From Ruminococcus sp. UBA3280 (GTDB taxonomy: Bacteria; Bacillota; Clostridia; Oscillospirales; Ruminococcaceae), in contig DETU01000067.1 in assembly GCA_002362175.1 (NCBI GenBank), positions 1-35,275 of the forward strand: DNA of 35,275 nucleotides, read 5' to 3'. Below are positions 8,854 to 18,128 of this stretch, one piece after another. The notes under the pieces were generated by a model that saw only the letters and a program-made list of their open reading frames with translations, ran no database searches and was not told the DNA's origin. Every line of letters begins with the position of its first letter. Position 1 is the first letter of the stretch. The translations under genes were made by a program, and so were the position numbers.

Positions 8854-9414
8854 TTACTTTTCGGTAATTGTACCCAAGTATGTCACTCCGTCAAGAGTAA
8901 GCGTAATGTTTTTGGACTTATTGACAACAGTCGGATAAACGTCGGATTTACTGAGACTGTAGTATTTGTAGAAGTCGTCCGTCAATGAATAAGCGGTAGT
9001 TTTAGTTTCGTCACCCTTCCAGAAGTTCGACGGTCGCACATCAACGTGTGTTGCCGTATAGCTTGAATCTATGTTTGCGATACCGCCGAAGCCAACATCT
9101 TGTGCGACACAGCAGACTTTCTTTGAACTGATTTTATTGCCTGACTGGTCGTAGCACACAATATCAGCGGCGTTTCCATAGACGTGATGTCCCGAGCCTG
9201 AACCACCAACAGCCTTGTCGTGTGACGTACAGCGGTAGCCTGAATTGACGATGATTTTCGAGCAGTTCAGGGACTTATAAAGTTTTTCAAGCTTTTCGGG
9301 AAGTTCAGGATTAAGTATTGTGTCGTGATTTTTTCCACACTTACAGCGGAATTCAGACACGTTAAAGTGTTCGGTAAGCTGGATTTTGTCGGTTGATTTG
9401 TATGTATTTGTCAT
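8854..9414 (-). CDS. Phage endolysin, M15 zinc peptidase
   Basis: Cell-wall peptidase that should cut the peptide cross-links of peptidoglycan at lysis (Peptidase_M15_3, PF08291). The 186 residues show zinc ligands His77 and Asp84 in GHHVYGNAAD and His123 in THVDVRP, plus the conserved VNSGYRC strand. The start ATG follows a weak A/T-rich site directly after the preceding gene. A C-terminal tail of about 50 residues beyond the catalytic domain might bind the wall. No signal peptide is present, so it needs the holin encoded nearby. Three genes separate it from the holin-like gene at most, forming the lysis module. Confidence 0.88.
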   Translation of the reverse strand: MTNTYKSTDKIQLTEHFNVSEFRCKCGKNHDTILNPELPEKLEKLYKSLNCSKIIVNSGYRCTSHDKAVGGSGSGHHVYGNAADIVCYDQSGNKISSKKVCCVAQDVGFGGIANIDSSYTATHVDVRPSNFWKGDETKTTAYSLTDDFYKYYSLSKSDVYPTVVNKSKNITLTLDGVTYLGTITEK

Positions 9415-9416
9415 TT

Positions 9417-10223
9417 TTATTTCCTCACTTTGTATTCAATTTTAATATTTGACGGCTTGATTTCGGTATCTGTCGAAATTACGGTTGTACCCTCAAACGT
9501 CGGGACTTCGGGCAATATTACTTTTTCTGAAGTTCCGTCTGCGTGTTCAGTAATATTTTCGGGATATTTCAGAATATCGCCTGTTTCAAGCGGTTTGTGC
9601 AGGTAAATATTTGTTGTGACCGGTGTCTGATACGATTCATATTCAGTCGCCGTTGAGCCTTCTTCAACCATCACGGTAATGCTTCCGTTAAGAACATCAT
9701 CAATTACCGGCGTGGCATCATCAGCTTCTTTGTATCGAATATATACGCTTATTTCGCCATTTATATTTGGTTTAAAAGTTTTTGGTTCTCCGCTCCACAC
9801 GCCATTTAGATTTGATTGTCCTCCACCGAAATACACCGATGCTGTCAACACAGTTTTCTGAAAATTTGTTGAGCAAGTATAGTATTTTTCAGGGTCAAGA
9901 TTACCGATAGTATAGTTATAAGTTGTTACACTAATAGTATAAGAGGCATTCTTATCAAATAAATTCTTTCCCCCGCACACAACCGGAATACAGTATTTTC
10001 CCGAATATTCACCCTCTGCTGTCAGATTGCCCACACCGTTTCCGTTGCCGTAAATCCTGTACTTTCTGACATTTCCCACAACCGAGTTTTCAAGTATACA
10101 CGGATAACCCGAAACCGTTGAAGTCAATGTATTATTCTTTCCGTTTTTTCGGACAAAAAGCATATCGTGCAGATTCTCGGGCGGTATGCCTTTACTGATT
10201 TTGAGAATCCTGTGCAGATTCAT
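9417..10223 (-). CDS. Phage tail fibre/adhesin-like protein
   Basis: A 268-residue protein of unknown fold. The start at 10223 follows AAAGGAGGCTGAAA and overlaps the preceding gene by 32 bases; an upstream in-frame Met at 10277 is less likely. It contains GGKNLFDKN, a phrase frequent in phage tail and receptor-binding proteins before carbohydrate-binding-like beta-sandwich modules, and is rich in Thr, Tyr and Asn throughout. Its place between baseplate and lysis genes fits a distal tail or host-contact protein. No enzymatic motif is seen. Confidence 0.65.
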   Translation of the reverse strand: MNLHRILKISKGIPPENLHDMLFVRKNGKNNTLTSTVSGYPCILENSVVGNVRKYRIYGNGNGVGNLTAEGEYSGKYCIPVVCGGKNLFDKNASYTISVTTYNYTIGNLDPEKYYTCSTNFQKTVLTASVYFGGGQSNLNGVWSGEPKTFKPNINGEISVYIRYKEADDATPVIDDVLNGSITVMVEEGSTATEYESYQTPVTTNIYLHKPLETGDILKYPENITEHADGTSEKVILPEVPTFEGTTVISTDTEIKPSNIKIEYKVRK

Positions 10224-10452
10224 TTTCAGCCTCCTTTCCGTCACTGTCGTACCATTTTCCGTCACTGCTAAGTACATAAAGTCCGCCCGTTTTTATCACG
10301 TATGCAACACTGCCTTGTGCGAGTTCACAACCGTCTATTCCGTCAATTTCGGGAAGTTCCGACAAATCGTCGGCGTAAATTTCGGCGATAATACGTGTTT
10401 TATCGTCGTCAGGATATTTTATGAAACGTTCACGTTCACTTACCGTAATCAT
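10192..10452 (-). CDS. Small phage protein next to tail genes, function unknown
   Basis: An 86-residue acidic protein. It starts with ATG behind AAAAAGGAGTGAAAGTAT, whose TGA belongs to the holin-like gene. The segment AQGSVAYVIKTGGLYVLSS followed by GKWYD is of a type common in small proteins next to tail fibre genes of Firmicute siphophages. The C-terminal 20 residues are low-complexity and acidic. Role unknown. Confidence 0.7.
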   Translation of the reverse strand: MITVSERERFIKYPDDDKTRIIAEIYADDLSELPEIDGIDGCELAQGSVAYVIKTGGLYVLSSDGKWYDSDGKEAENESAQDSQNQ

Positions 10453-10458
10453 ATACTT

Positions 10459-10632
10459 TCACTCCTTTTTTGCGTACTGTATTCCGAAATAAAAGGCGAT
10501 AACAGTTGTAAAAATTGTCTGAAACTGCTCCGTTGAAACCTGTCCTTTCAGCGTCTGAATGCCGAAAACAAACGTCAGGAACAATGTTACAATTGACTTT
10601 ACGTCAATTAATTTCATCATTTTTTCTTTCAT
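10459..10632 (-). CDS. Holin-like small membrane protein
   Basis: A 57-residue ORF (MKEKMMKLIDVKSIVTL at the N-terminus, ending QYAKKE). It has two hydrophobic segments, about residues 13-26 and 38-51, joined by a short polar loop, and a Lys-rich C-terminus. This matches small holins of Firmicute prophages with the LIDVKSIVTL start. The ATG comes one base after the TGA of the preceding gene; the site GGACGAGTG overlaps that end. Together with the M15 peptidase it would form the lysis pair by making the pore that frees the endolysin. Confidence 0.75.
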   Translation of the reverse strand: MKEKMMKLIDVKSIVTLFLTFVFGIQTLKGQVSTEQFQTIFTTVIAFYFGIQYAKKE

Positions 10633-10633
10633 T

Positions 10634-11287
10634 TCACTCGTCCTTTATACACCACAGACCGTTTGAAAAATATTTGACATCATTAATATCAAGCGTACCC
10701 TGTTCCGTGTTATGACCAAATAACTGCAAAAAAACGTCAGGAGTATAGTTGCCGTTATCACCTGCAACGACAAAAGGTGCAAGCACGGTCTTGACAAAAT
10801 CATGTGCATCATATGGTACTGTTTTTATCGGATTGATTGCACCGCTGTTTTCGTTGATTATATAAGTGGAAACTGTACTTTCGGAAGAAATACGTAAATT
10901 ATTTGTTAAAACAATAGTTGTATTTTCTGTCTCGTCTTTTGTTATTGTAAACGCAAATGGGTGATTTGAAGTGGTTGTTTGATTTATTTGAAAGGATATA
11001 CCGTTAATACATTCATATGCATTGCTGAATTTTGTATAGCTGCTGCTTCCCGTTTTTATATTTAGAAACGTGCCGTTACGGGTATAAACTGTCACCCCTG
11101 CGGTACTGAGCGGATAACCGATTGTCATCATCAAAAAATCATTATCCGTGTAACAGGATATTACGTCCTCATTAATCTCAACTTTTGAAAAGTACTTCGA
11201 AACAGCCGTTTTTTTAAGATATTCCGACAATTTTTCAAGTGCTGTTTCTGTATTTTCATCATCAATGTATATTCTTTCAACTGCCAT
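10634..11287 (-). CDS. Phage structural protein, unknown
   Basis: A 217-residue protein starting MAVERIYIDD, beginning inside the end of the preceding gene. It is rich in Thr, Ser and beta-strand-forming residues (a Thr/Ser-rich core around 70-140), with an acidic helical N-terminus. Position between baseplate genes and holin suggests a tail-tip or accessory structural role. I do not recognise a family. Confidence 0.7.
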   Translation of the reverse strand: MAVERIYIDDENTETALEKLSEYLKKTAVSKYFSKVEINEDVISCYTDNDFLMMTIGYPLSTAGVTVYTRNGTFLNIKTGSSSYTKFSNAYECINGISFQINQTTTSNHPFAFTITKDETENTTIVLTNNLRISSESTVSTYIINENSGAINPIKTVPYDAHDFVKTVLAPFVVAGDNGNYTPDVFLQLFGHNTEQGTLDINDVKYFSNGLWCIKDE

Positions 11288-11495
11288 GAATCAGGTTGTC
11301 CTCCTCTTCTTCTTTTCTGAAAACCGACGATACCACGTCCGAAAAAAGTGCGGAAACCGAAAAAGACACCGTACAGGGTACAGATTTTTTTTCGATGTAT
11401 TCTTTTTCAGGCATAGTTTTTATTTTTAACTTCATATCGTCTGATTGACTGATGTCGAATATCAGACTGTTGTCTATATTAAAAGTAAAATCCAT
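11277..11495 (-). CDS. Small phage protein, unknown
   Basis: A 72-residue protein starting MDFTFNIDNS behind GACGGAGGGCTGAAA. A longer in-frame reading from 11726 exists but runs antisense-like through the previous gene and is rejected. The C-terminus is strongly acidic (KEEEEDN). No family recognised; position suggests a tail accessory protein. Confidence 0.65.
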   Translation of the reverse strand: MDFTFNIDNSLIFDISQSDDMKLKIKTMPEKEYIEKKSVPCTVSFSVSALFSDVVSSVFRKEEEEDNLIHGS

Positions 11496-11497
11496 TT

Positions 11498-11824
11498 TCA
11501 GCCCTCCGTCAGTGAACGGACGTGCATCAGACCTGAAAGTTTTACATATGTAAGACCAATTTTGTCCGTCATTATGAAGGCAATTCGATATGTTCCTGAG
11601 GTCAGATTTTTTGTTTTCTCGCTTGTAAGATGTACAGAAAAATGTGTCATATAATTTCCGCATTCCTCGACAATCACAGCTTCTTCCGGCGGTTTTACCC
11701 TTGAAATCACCATTTTCATAGTACAATCGTCAAGTTTTTCTCTGTTTACTTTAATTACAAAAATCGGCAGTGTATCACCGACGAAGAACGTCATTTCGGG
11801 TATTTTGTCATAAAATTTTTCCAT
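11498..11824 (-). CDS. Baseplate-upper-like phage protein
   Basis: A 108-residue beta-rich protein starting MEKFYDKIPE behind ACGGAGGCTGATA, ending 2 bases before the next start. The pattern of a strand, a short MVISRVKPP turn, then SGTYRIAFIMTDKIG resembles small Ig-like baseplate proteins (BppU N-terminal type) that link the tail tip to fibres. The resemblance is by eye only. Confidence 0.6.
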   Translation of the reverse strand: MEKFYDKIPEMTFFVGDTLPIFVIKVNREKLDDCTMKMVISRVKPPEEAVIVEECGNYMTHFSVHLTSEKTKNLTSGTYRIAFIMTDKIGLTYVKLSGLMHVRSLTEG

Positions 11825-11826
11825 TA

Positions 11827-13134
11827 TCAGCCTCCGTTCTCAATCCGTTCTCTGAGCCTGTTTATCTGCGTTTTCATTCGTTCACCCATACGGACTGCCT
11901 GATTTCTTTTGCGTGCCTGTGAAAGCGGTCTCGAATCTTCACCGACGCATTTTATCTGCTGTCCTCCACGGAATTTCCACGTAATATTTGTTATAGTCGT
12001 TTCATATTCCGTGCCGTTTTCGTCCCTTATTTTTATGTACTGACCAAGATGCAGATATTTATTTCCGTGATATGTTGCGGAAAAAGGACGAATCTGAATC
12101 CAGTGCTGATAATACTCTAAAGGAGTAACCAAATTGTACAGACTTCCCTTGTTATTTTTGACGGAATATTCATAGCAAAACTCAACAAACGGATTATTTT
12201 TTATTTCTGTTTCAACGTTTACAGCACTTTTTTCATCTGATTTTCCAAAAGAAAAACTGTTGCAATAATTGTCCTCCGTAATCATTTTTACAGAATACAG
12301 AAAAATACTGAATCCTGCTATTTCAAGTGTATCCTGCTGAAATTCCGAAAAGTCAAGTATTTCGGGATTTTTGTGATAATACGGACTTTCAAAAAGTCTG
12401 AACTCGATATTTCCGTTTTTGTCAGCAACAGCAAATCCGCCCATATATTCTGCAAGCCAGGCAACATAGTCTCTTATGTTGTCGGACTGTTCACCATTTA
12501 ACAAAACTACGTGGCGTTCGTAATATGCCCCCTGACCGCTTGACGGCATACTATAGCCTGTAAATTCTGCACTGGCATTCGGAATCCGTTCATAAGTTAA
12601 GCCATCCGCAAATAAAGTCGACAGTCTGAATCCTGACATCTCTTCGGTAACTTCGCCGGCAACATCGCCAACAATCACACCAAATACATCCCCGGCATTC
12701 CAGCCGGACAAAGAATCTCTGTTTAAGCGTTTGTAAATTTTATTGCCAAACTCATCCCCTTCGCCGTCGAAAGCAGAACTGTCAAGCCAGCACACGTTGT
12801 CTGAAGCGGAAACTGTAAATACATCATTTTTTTTCGTGACCGACGTAACGTTGAAAACACCTTTTTTTCCGCCGTCGTCAGGAGCTATTTTTCCGAAATA
12901 TGAATAAAGTATAATTTTCGCTCTGTAAACGTCGTAACGTCCTATATCAGAGGATTTCAGCCGAAATTTCACGGAAAGCTGTGCAGGTGATACACAGCCG
13001 AATCCGAAAGTATTTCCGTTGATGCACTGTGATGTCAGTGAAAGTGAATCTTTGATAATATCATCTTCGGAAATGTCAAATTTCCGCCCGTCCGGAAGCG
13101 TTACCTCAAGCCTTGCGTATTCTTCAATCACCAT
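11827..13134 (-). CDS. Phage tail/baseplate hub protein
   Basis: A 435-residue protein behind GAGGAGGTGTGAAAA. It starts with a strand-rich domain (EVTLPDGRKFDISEDDII), followed by an insertion-tip segment and the phrase NIRDYVAWLAEYMGGFAVADKNG, as in tail-spike or hub proteins equivalent to Tal/gp27-type proteins. The C-terminus becomes helical and basic (about 400-435, MGERMKTQINRLRERI). Its place after the tape measure and a small distal-tail protein is that of the tail-tip hub. No peptidase motif is seen, so lytic activity is not supported. Confidence 0.7.
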   Translation of the reverse strand: MVIEEYARLEVTLPDGRKFDISEDDIIKDSLSLTSQCINGNTFGFGCVSPAQLSVKFRLKSSDIGRYDVYRAKIILYSYFGKIAPDDGGKKGVFNVTSVTKKNDVFTVSASDNVCWLDSSAFDGEGDEFGNKIYKRLNRDSLSGWNAGDVFGVIVGDVAGEVTEEMSGFRLSTLFADGLTYERIPNASAEFTGYSMPSSGQGAYYERHVVLLNGEQSDNIRDYVAWLAEYMGGFAVADKNGNIEFRLFESPYYHKNPEILDFSEFQQDTLEIAGFSIFLYSVKMITEDNYCNSFSFGKSDEKSAVNVETEIKNNPFVEFCYEYSVKNNKGSLYNLVTPLEYYQHWIQIRPFSATYHGNKYLHLGQYIKIRDENGTEYETTITNITWKFRGGQQIKCVGEDSRPLSQARKRNQAVRMGERMKTQINRLRERIENGG

Positions 13135-13137
13135 TTT

Positions 13138-13470
13138 TCACACCTCCTCAATCGTGAACGAAACCGCATAAAACGCCCAGTTTACAGACGTTTCGGGAAT
13201 TATTTTCACAGCCGTTATATCGGAAGTAACCGTAAAAATACCCGACAGAAGTTCGTTTCCGCAAGGTGTATGGTATTCGCAGTTGAACTCGGGATTTTTA
13301 ACAATACCGGCAAAAACTCTGTATTCAATCTCCGAAAGTTCAGCTGTGACGGAAATTCTTTTCTTGTGCATTTTTACAGGGTAAATTATTGTGTTTCCGT
13401 TTTCGCCTGTGTACTGGTTTTTCAGCGAAAATTCGGAAAAGTCATACTGTGAAATTTTCAGCCACGCCAT
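13138..13470 (-). CDS. Small tail protein after the tape measure (distal-tail-like)
   Basis: A 110-residue beta-rich protein starting MAWLKISQYD. Its ATG overlaps the TAA of the tape-measure frame, with GGAGGTG upstream. The length and the position just after the tape measure suggest a small distal-tail or tail-completion protein; the family is not certain. Confidence 0.65.
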   Translation of the reverse strand: MAWLKISQYDFSEFSLKNQYTGENGNTIIYPVKMHKKRISVTAELSEIEYRVFAGIVKNPEFNCEYHTPCGNELLSGIFTVTSDITAVKIIPETSVNWAFYAVSFTIEEV

Positions 13471-16314
13471 TAAACACTTACACCTCCCGAAACCGCATTT
13501 GCCTCATCAATAGCCGAAATTACGAAGTCTTTTATTTCCGTGTCGCCTATGAAAACGCTGATTTTCGGACTCAAATGCATATTCTGCGGAAGTTCTGAAT
13601 GTCTGTTTTCATACCTTTCAGGAACGCTCTTAACCTGTCCGTAAATCTCGGAATACTGCGGAACAGCGATATTTCCCATGCCTGAAAGTATCGTCCCAAA
13701 CCGTGAAATAAAACTGTTAGCATTTAGAGTGACCGTAAGCTCATCAAGCTGTGACTGAATTTCCGTTGTAATACGTTCATCATCAAGTGGCGGAACACTG
13801 TTTTTTGGCGAAAAATCCCTTAAAAGTTCAATCTGCTGAGTAAATATTGTATTGTCAGGCAACATCATTTCAGGATTTTCAAATTCAGGCAATGAAATTG
13901 TCGGAGTTTCAAGCTGTTCCGAGAGATTTTTAAGACTGTTATTTATGTCGTCTGCCGTTTCATCGGACGTGTCCTCAACACCAACGGCAATGCCCGGGAG
14001 TAACCACCGTCCGATTTCATCACGCATAAGTTTTGAAGGCGAATTAATATTAAAAAAATCCTTGAAACCGTTCCAGAGACTTTCACAGACTCCCGTTATA
14101 GTGTCCTAAGCCGCACTCAGTCCCTCAACCAGACCAGATATAATGCCTTTCAGAATATCTACGCCGAGCGAAACCCAGTCGGTTTTTTTGAGTGTGTCCC
14201 AGATTGCCGAAATAATCTGCGGAGTTGCTTTGGTAATTTTCGGAATTGCCTTGACAAGACCTGAAACCAGTTCTGTTACCAGCTTTACACCTGCATCAAG
14301 AATTTTGGAAAGATTGTCGATTATTCCGTCAAAAAGCTGTTTTACAATTTTTATCGCCGCATCAATAAGCATGGGAAGATTTTCAATCAGACAGTTCACG
14401 AGCGTATCCAGAATTTCAATGGCTGCGTCAATCAGTATCGGCAGATTTTCTATTATACCATTAAGTAACGTCATGAGAATTTCAATTGCCGTCGAAATAA
14501 TCATCGGTAAATTTTCAGTAATCGCTGAAATCAAAGCGTTCAGGATTTCTATTGCTGCACTGACGATTATTGTGATATTTTCAATAATGCCGTTCAGCAA
14601 CGCCATCAGAATTTCGACGCACGCCATTAAAATCGGTTCTAAATTATTGATTATTCCCGAAATCAAAGTATCTATAATATTTATCGCACAGTCAATCAGC
14701 ATCGGCAGAACAGCAATAATTCCGTCAATCAGGCTTGTTAAAATCTGCGGTGCAAATTCCAGAATCGAAGTCACAGCGTTTACAAGATTATCGACAAGTG
14801 TTGATAAAATCGTAACAGCCAGTTCAAAAAGCTGTGGAAGTGCAGAAATTACGCCGTTTATTAACATACCTAGAATTTGTGGTGCAAATTCTAAAATCAT
14901 ATTTATTGTGTTCGTCAGACCGTTTAAGAGAACTGTAATTATTTTAAGTGCAATTGTTGTAAGCTTTGGAATTTCCGAAACTACGCCATTTATCAGATTT
15001 TGCAAAATTTCTGTTCCCGTATTTGCGATGTCAGGCAAAATTTCCGAAAAACTCTGCGAAAATTTTTTTGTCAAGGAAACAGCTGTTTTTATCAGGTTTG
15101 CTTTTTTTGCGACAAATCCACCGATAAATTCTTTTATTATTTCGGGGGCTTTTTCCTTGATTTCAGGCAATTTTGTTAATAATCCCTGTGCGAAAGAAAC
15201 AATAATTTTTGCACCTGTTTCAATTAATTGCGGTACAAATTCAATTATATTATCAATATCGTAATAACAATATTTGAAAAAAATACACCTATGCCTTTTG
15301 ATCCATTTGAAAGTCCTTCCAAAAATGACATGATAACGCTTTTTGCCACATTCAGCAAATCAGGAATTTTTGCCGATATTTCGGAAATTGCTGAAGTAAG
15401 AACACTGCCAGCTGCTTTTGCGAGACCATCAAAGCCACCGCTTTTAAAAGCGTCGTTTAACTGCCGAATATAGCCTGTTCCGGTCTGCACATAGCCCCTC
15501 AGCGATTCGTTCAGACTTTCGTAAACTTCGACCCAAGCCCCTCCAGACTCGAATTGAATCCGGCAAGGTCACCCTCGAGATTATCGTTCATCGTGTCCGC
15601 CATTTGCTGCATAGCACCGTCACAATCTGCGATTTCCGCACTCAGTTCGTTGAACCTGTCCGAACTGTTGTTCAACGCAGCAGAGGCAGAAGCAAGAACC
15701 TGAACGTCAAAAATATCGCTCATCGCCTGCATTCTGTCGGCTTCGCTGAGACTTTCCATTGCGGACATAGTGTCCATGAGAACTTCCTGCACCGGACGAA
15801 GTTCACCCGTAACTGCATCGCTTGCTGAAATTCCGAGCTGCTCCATCGCCTGTGTCGCCATTTCGTTCAGTTCAAGTCCCGACATTTTCGCCTGACCGCC
15901 ACAGACCAGTAATGCATCGCCGAGCTGTTCCACCGATGTATTTGACTTGCTTGCCGTTTTTGCCAGAACATCACCGAAACGCTGTAGATTTTCGGTGGTT
16001 GCGTCGATTCCGAGAGCTGACAGTGCATCACAGGCTTTTTCAGCGTCATATCCGGCTAATGCCAAATAATTTAATGCATCTTCCGCTTCGCTTGCTGAAA
16101 ACTTCGTTGTCGCTCCCATTTCTTTAGCTTTTTCCGACAATTTTTCATAAATATTTTCTCCGTTTTCCGTCATTGTGTCGGAAGTAACGCCCACTGAAAC
16201 GCTGTTATTCAGTAAGTCCATACCCTTTGCGACAAGATTTTTGATATTAATCATACCGTCATCAACGCCGTCTGTATCAATCGCCGTCTGAATTTCAAGT
16301 TTGTCGTCTGCCAA
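13470..16314 (-). pseudogene. Tail tape measure protein, broken by two frameshifts and one TAG
   Basis: The gene would encode about 948 residues that set tail length. It starts at TTG 16314 behind AAGGAGATGAGACT. The first frame (16314-15511) holds the helical N-terminal part with FSASEAEDALNYLALAGYDA, a phage tape-measure (TP901-type) signature. Near 15515-15540 the sense continues one frame over (VYESLNESLRGYVQTG) to about 15260. There a second shift leads into EFVPQLIETGAKIIVSFAQG and the hydrophobic repeat region. At 14108-14106 an in-frame TAG interrupts; the same frame then runs through SPSKLMRDEIGRWLLPGIAVG to the TAA at 13470. The last part, SPKISVFIGDTEIKDFV, is a typical tape-measure C-terminus. 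Both shifts are compatible with one lost base each. The phage is probably unable to build tails unless recoding occurs or the assembly is wrong. Confidence 0.85.
14247..15038 (-). repeat. Twelve 22-residue (66-bp) tandem repeats in the tape measure
   Basis: Twelve units in exact 22-residue register run from LPDIANTG to LVSGLVKA. The consensus is LPxLIDxAIEILxxLLNGIIEN, with Leu/Ile at helix-spaced positions and Asn/Gly at each turn. The later units are closest to each other, suggesting local expansion. The repeat also creates a long open frame on the opposite strand that is not a gene. Confidence 0.85.
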
Positions 16315-16326
16315 AGTCTCATCTCC

Positions 16327-16899
16327 TTAAAACGAAAAAATCGCTCCTGTTTTTTCAGCCGAAACAGGTTCATGCGGAAACGCCACCGCTTTTTTGATTT
16401 TCAGGACTTGTTTTCTGCGTTCCTTGTCCTTGATGTCAGAAATTTTAATCTGACGGTATGCAATGCGTTTTTTTATGGGCGTGTCGTCCGGCAAAGCCTC
16501 AAATAACGCCGAAAACTCCCACCAGTGCATAAAATCGATACGTGTCAAATTAATGCCGTAAACCTGTCGGAATGCTCCAAGAACATACACCGAATAGTAC
16601 AGCCATGAAAGTGCCGGGATTTCTGAAACAGTTTCATTTTTGTGCGGATTTTCGGGATTTTTTCTTATTCCCGAACACGCCGCAAAATCAATCAGAGCAT
16701 TGTAAGCACCAACAATATTCTGCGGTATTTCGTCCGTAAACCACTGTAACGCCGTTGACATTTTCTGCTTTTGGTCAAATTCCGTATCTGCCATCATGTC
16801 AAAAAAAGCTATCCAGTCACGGAAATCCGTGACAATTTTATAGAATTTCCCCGATACTTCAACAGCATCGGGGAGTTCCTCGAACAAAATGTTTATCAT
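16327..16899 (-). CDS. Phage Gp15 family protein (tail assembly)
   Basis: A 190-residue protein of the Bacteriophage Gp15 family (PF06854). It is found between tail-tube and tape-measure genes in Firmicute siphophages and is thought to act as a tail assembly chaperone. Typical features are the N-terminal LPDAVEVSGKFYKIVTDFRD and the central YSVYVLGAFRQVYGINL with MHWWEF. The ATG overlaps the TGA of the preceding gene by 4 bases, the usual coupling for the chaperone pair. Confidence 0.85.
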   Translation of the reverse strand: MINILFEELPDAVEVSGKFYKIVTDFRDWIAFFDMMADTEFDQKQKMSTALQWFTDEIPQNIVGAYNALIDFAACSGIRKNPENPHKNETVSEIPALSWLYYSVYVLGAFRQVYGINLTRIDFMHWWEFSALFEALPDDTPIKKRIAYRQIKISDIKDKERRKQVLKIKKAVAFPHEPVSAEKTGAIFSF

Positions 16900-17249
16900 C
16901 GTCTTTTTGGTGCATAACGCTGGGAAATTTTGGACATTCTGCCCTCCGATTCAGCACGTTGTCTGCTGATAATGTCAAGCAACGATTCAAAAATTTCGTC
17001 GTATTTGCGACTGTTATCGTTTATGCCGGCAAAAAGTTTTTCGGACGTTCCGTCGCCTAAAAAAGCGTCGTAAAATTCACGGAAAATTCTGCAATAAGCA
17101 CGGATTTTTTCAGAACCGATTTTTGTCTCGATATTCTGTGAATTTTCAAGAATTTTAAGTGCGGAAAGATATCTCTCAACTGTGTCTGCCTCCTCCATAT
17201 CAATTTCAAACTCACAGCCGTTTATCGTCCATATATAGCTGTTTTCCAT
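16896..17249 (-). CDS. Tail assembly chaperone-like protein
   Basis: A 117-residue acidic protein starting MENSYIWTINGCEFEIDMEE behind GGAGGTTTAAAAT, overlapping the Gp15 gene by 4 bases. This is the usual first chaperone position between the major tail protein and Gp15. The C-terminal 15 residues are strongly basic (ending RYAPKRR). Family assignment rests mainly on gene order. Confidence 0.7.
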   Translation of the reverse strand: MENSYIWTINGCEFEIDMEEADTVERYLSALKILENSQNIETKIGSEKIRAYCRIFREFYDAFLGDGTSEKLFAGINDNSRKYDEIFESLLDIISRQRAESEGRMSKISQRYAPKRR

Positions 17250-17252
17250 ATT

Positions 17253-18128
17253 TTAAACCTCCTTTGCAGTATTTTTTTCGACGGTAGTCGATTTTGCCGA
17301 AGCTGTCTGAGCAACAGGATTGACAGCAGTCAGTTTAATGTAATAATCCGTGCTTTTTTCACCGGCTTCCACCACGATATAATATGAGGAATCGGAAACT
17401 ATAAGTTTGTCGGGAGATTCGAGTTTTCCGAAATCGGAAGCAATTTTATCACGACGACCGCTGTTTTCTCGATAAAGCGTAACCTTTGCACCACTGAACA
17501 TCGGTTTCACAAAAAACGTAACCCTCGAATCTTTTTCAACCTCACCACTGATATTCAGTCCGCCATCTACATTTGAAATCGTTCCCACAACTCCGTCGCC
17601 TGTCACCGAAATGTAGGCACTTGTGGAATATTCGGTTTTTTCGGTAACGTGTACAGTCTGCCAGTCGTCGTCGGAAGTTGCGATACAATCGGTCAAAGCA
17701 CCACGTGCCTTGAAATTTCCCGAGTATGTCGGACAGTCGGTTGAATCGCCGTTTGTATCGGGAATGACGGAATATTCACGCATTTTCGCATTACCGTCAC
17801 CTGAACCGACACCTGATACATCAACTGTCACAATTCTGCGTTTCATGAGGTCGCCGACGTACTCATTTTCCGTGATTTTCACGATGTCCGCAAGAACTTC
17901 GTTGTTTGTGTAGCGGTCAAAACTGTACGAAATTGACGGAGCATAGCCGACAATGTCAGTTCTTTCAAACTCCTCATCGACGTACTGACGGCTGTATTCC
18001 TTCGGATTCTGCGAGTAGCCGAGGTCTGTGAAGCCTTCCATTCGATGAAAAACATTTCTGTAAACCTCGTAAAATGCGAGTTTTTTAGGTCTTGTGACCA
18101 GATTTCCGTTATTTAAATTTTTACCCAT
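17253..18128 (-). CDS. Major tail (tube) protein
   Basis: A 291-residue protein. The start is set at 18128 (MGKNLNNGN) behind CAGGAGGTACACAA rather than at the upstream in-frame start at 18158, which overlaps the preceding gene more. Beta-rich with a segment around VTVDVSGVGSG and FKARG, and an extra C-terminal Ig-like domain (about 185-270, GGLNISGEVEKDSRVTFFV). The C-terminus is a low-complexity Ser/Thr/Lys tail. Position before the chaperone pair and tape measure identifies it as the tail-tube subunit of a non-contractile tail; no sheath gene is present. Confidence 0.8.
   Translation of the reverse strand: MGKNLNNGNLVTRPKKLAFYEVYRNVFHRMEGFTDLGYSQNPKEYSRQYVDEEFERTDIVGYAPSISYSFDRYTNNEVLADIVKITENEYVGDLMKRRIVTVDVSGVGSGDGNAKMREYSVIPDTNGDSTDCPTYSGNFKARGALTDCIATSDDDWQTVHVTEKTEYSTSAYISVTGDGVVGTISNVDGGLNISGEVEKDSRVTFFVKPMFSGAKVTLYRENSGRRDKIASDFGKLESPDKLIVSDSSYYIVVEAGEKSTDYYIKLTAVNPVAQTASAKSTTVEKNTAKEV

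Noticed and set aside
11496..11726. N-terminal extension of the 72-residue protein
   Set aside because: It overlaps the 108-residue gene entirely in another frame, while the shorter start has GGAGGG at good spacing.
14143..15264. 373-codon open frame on the + strand
   Set aside because: It is the antisense shadow of the 22-residue repeats in the tape measure; no ribosome site, and it opposes the direction of all prophage genes.
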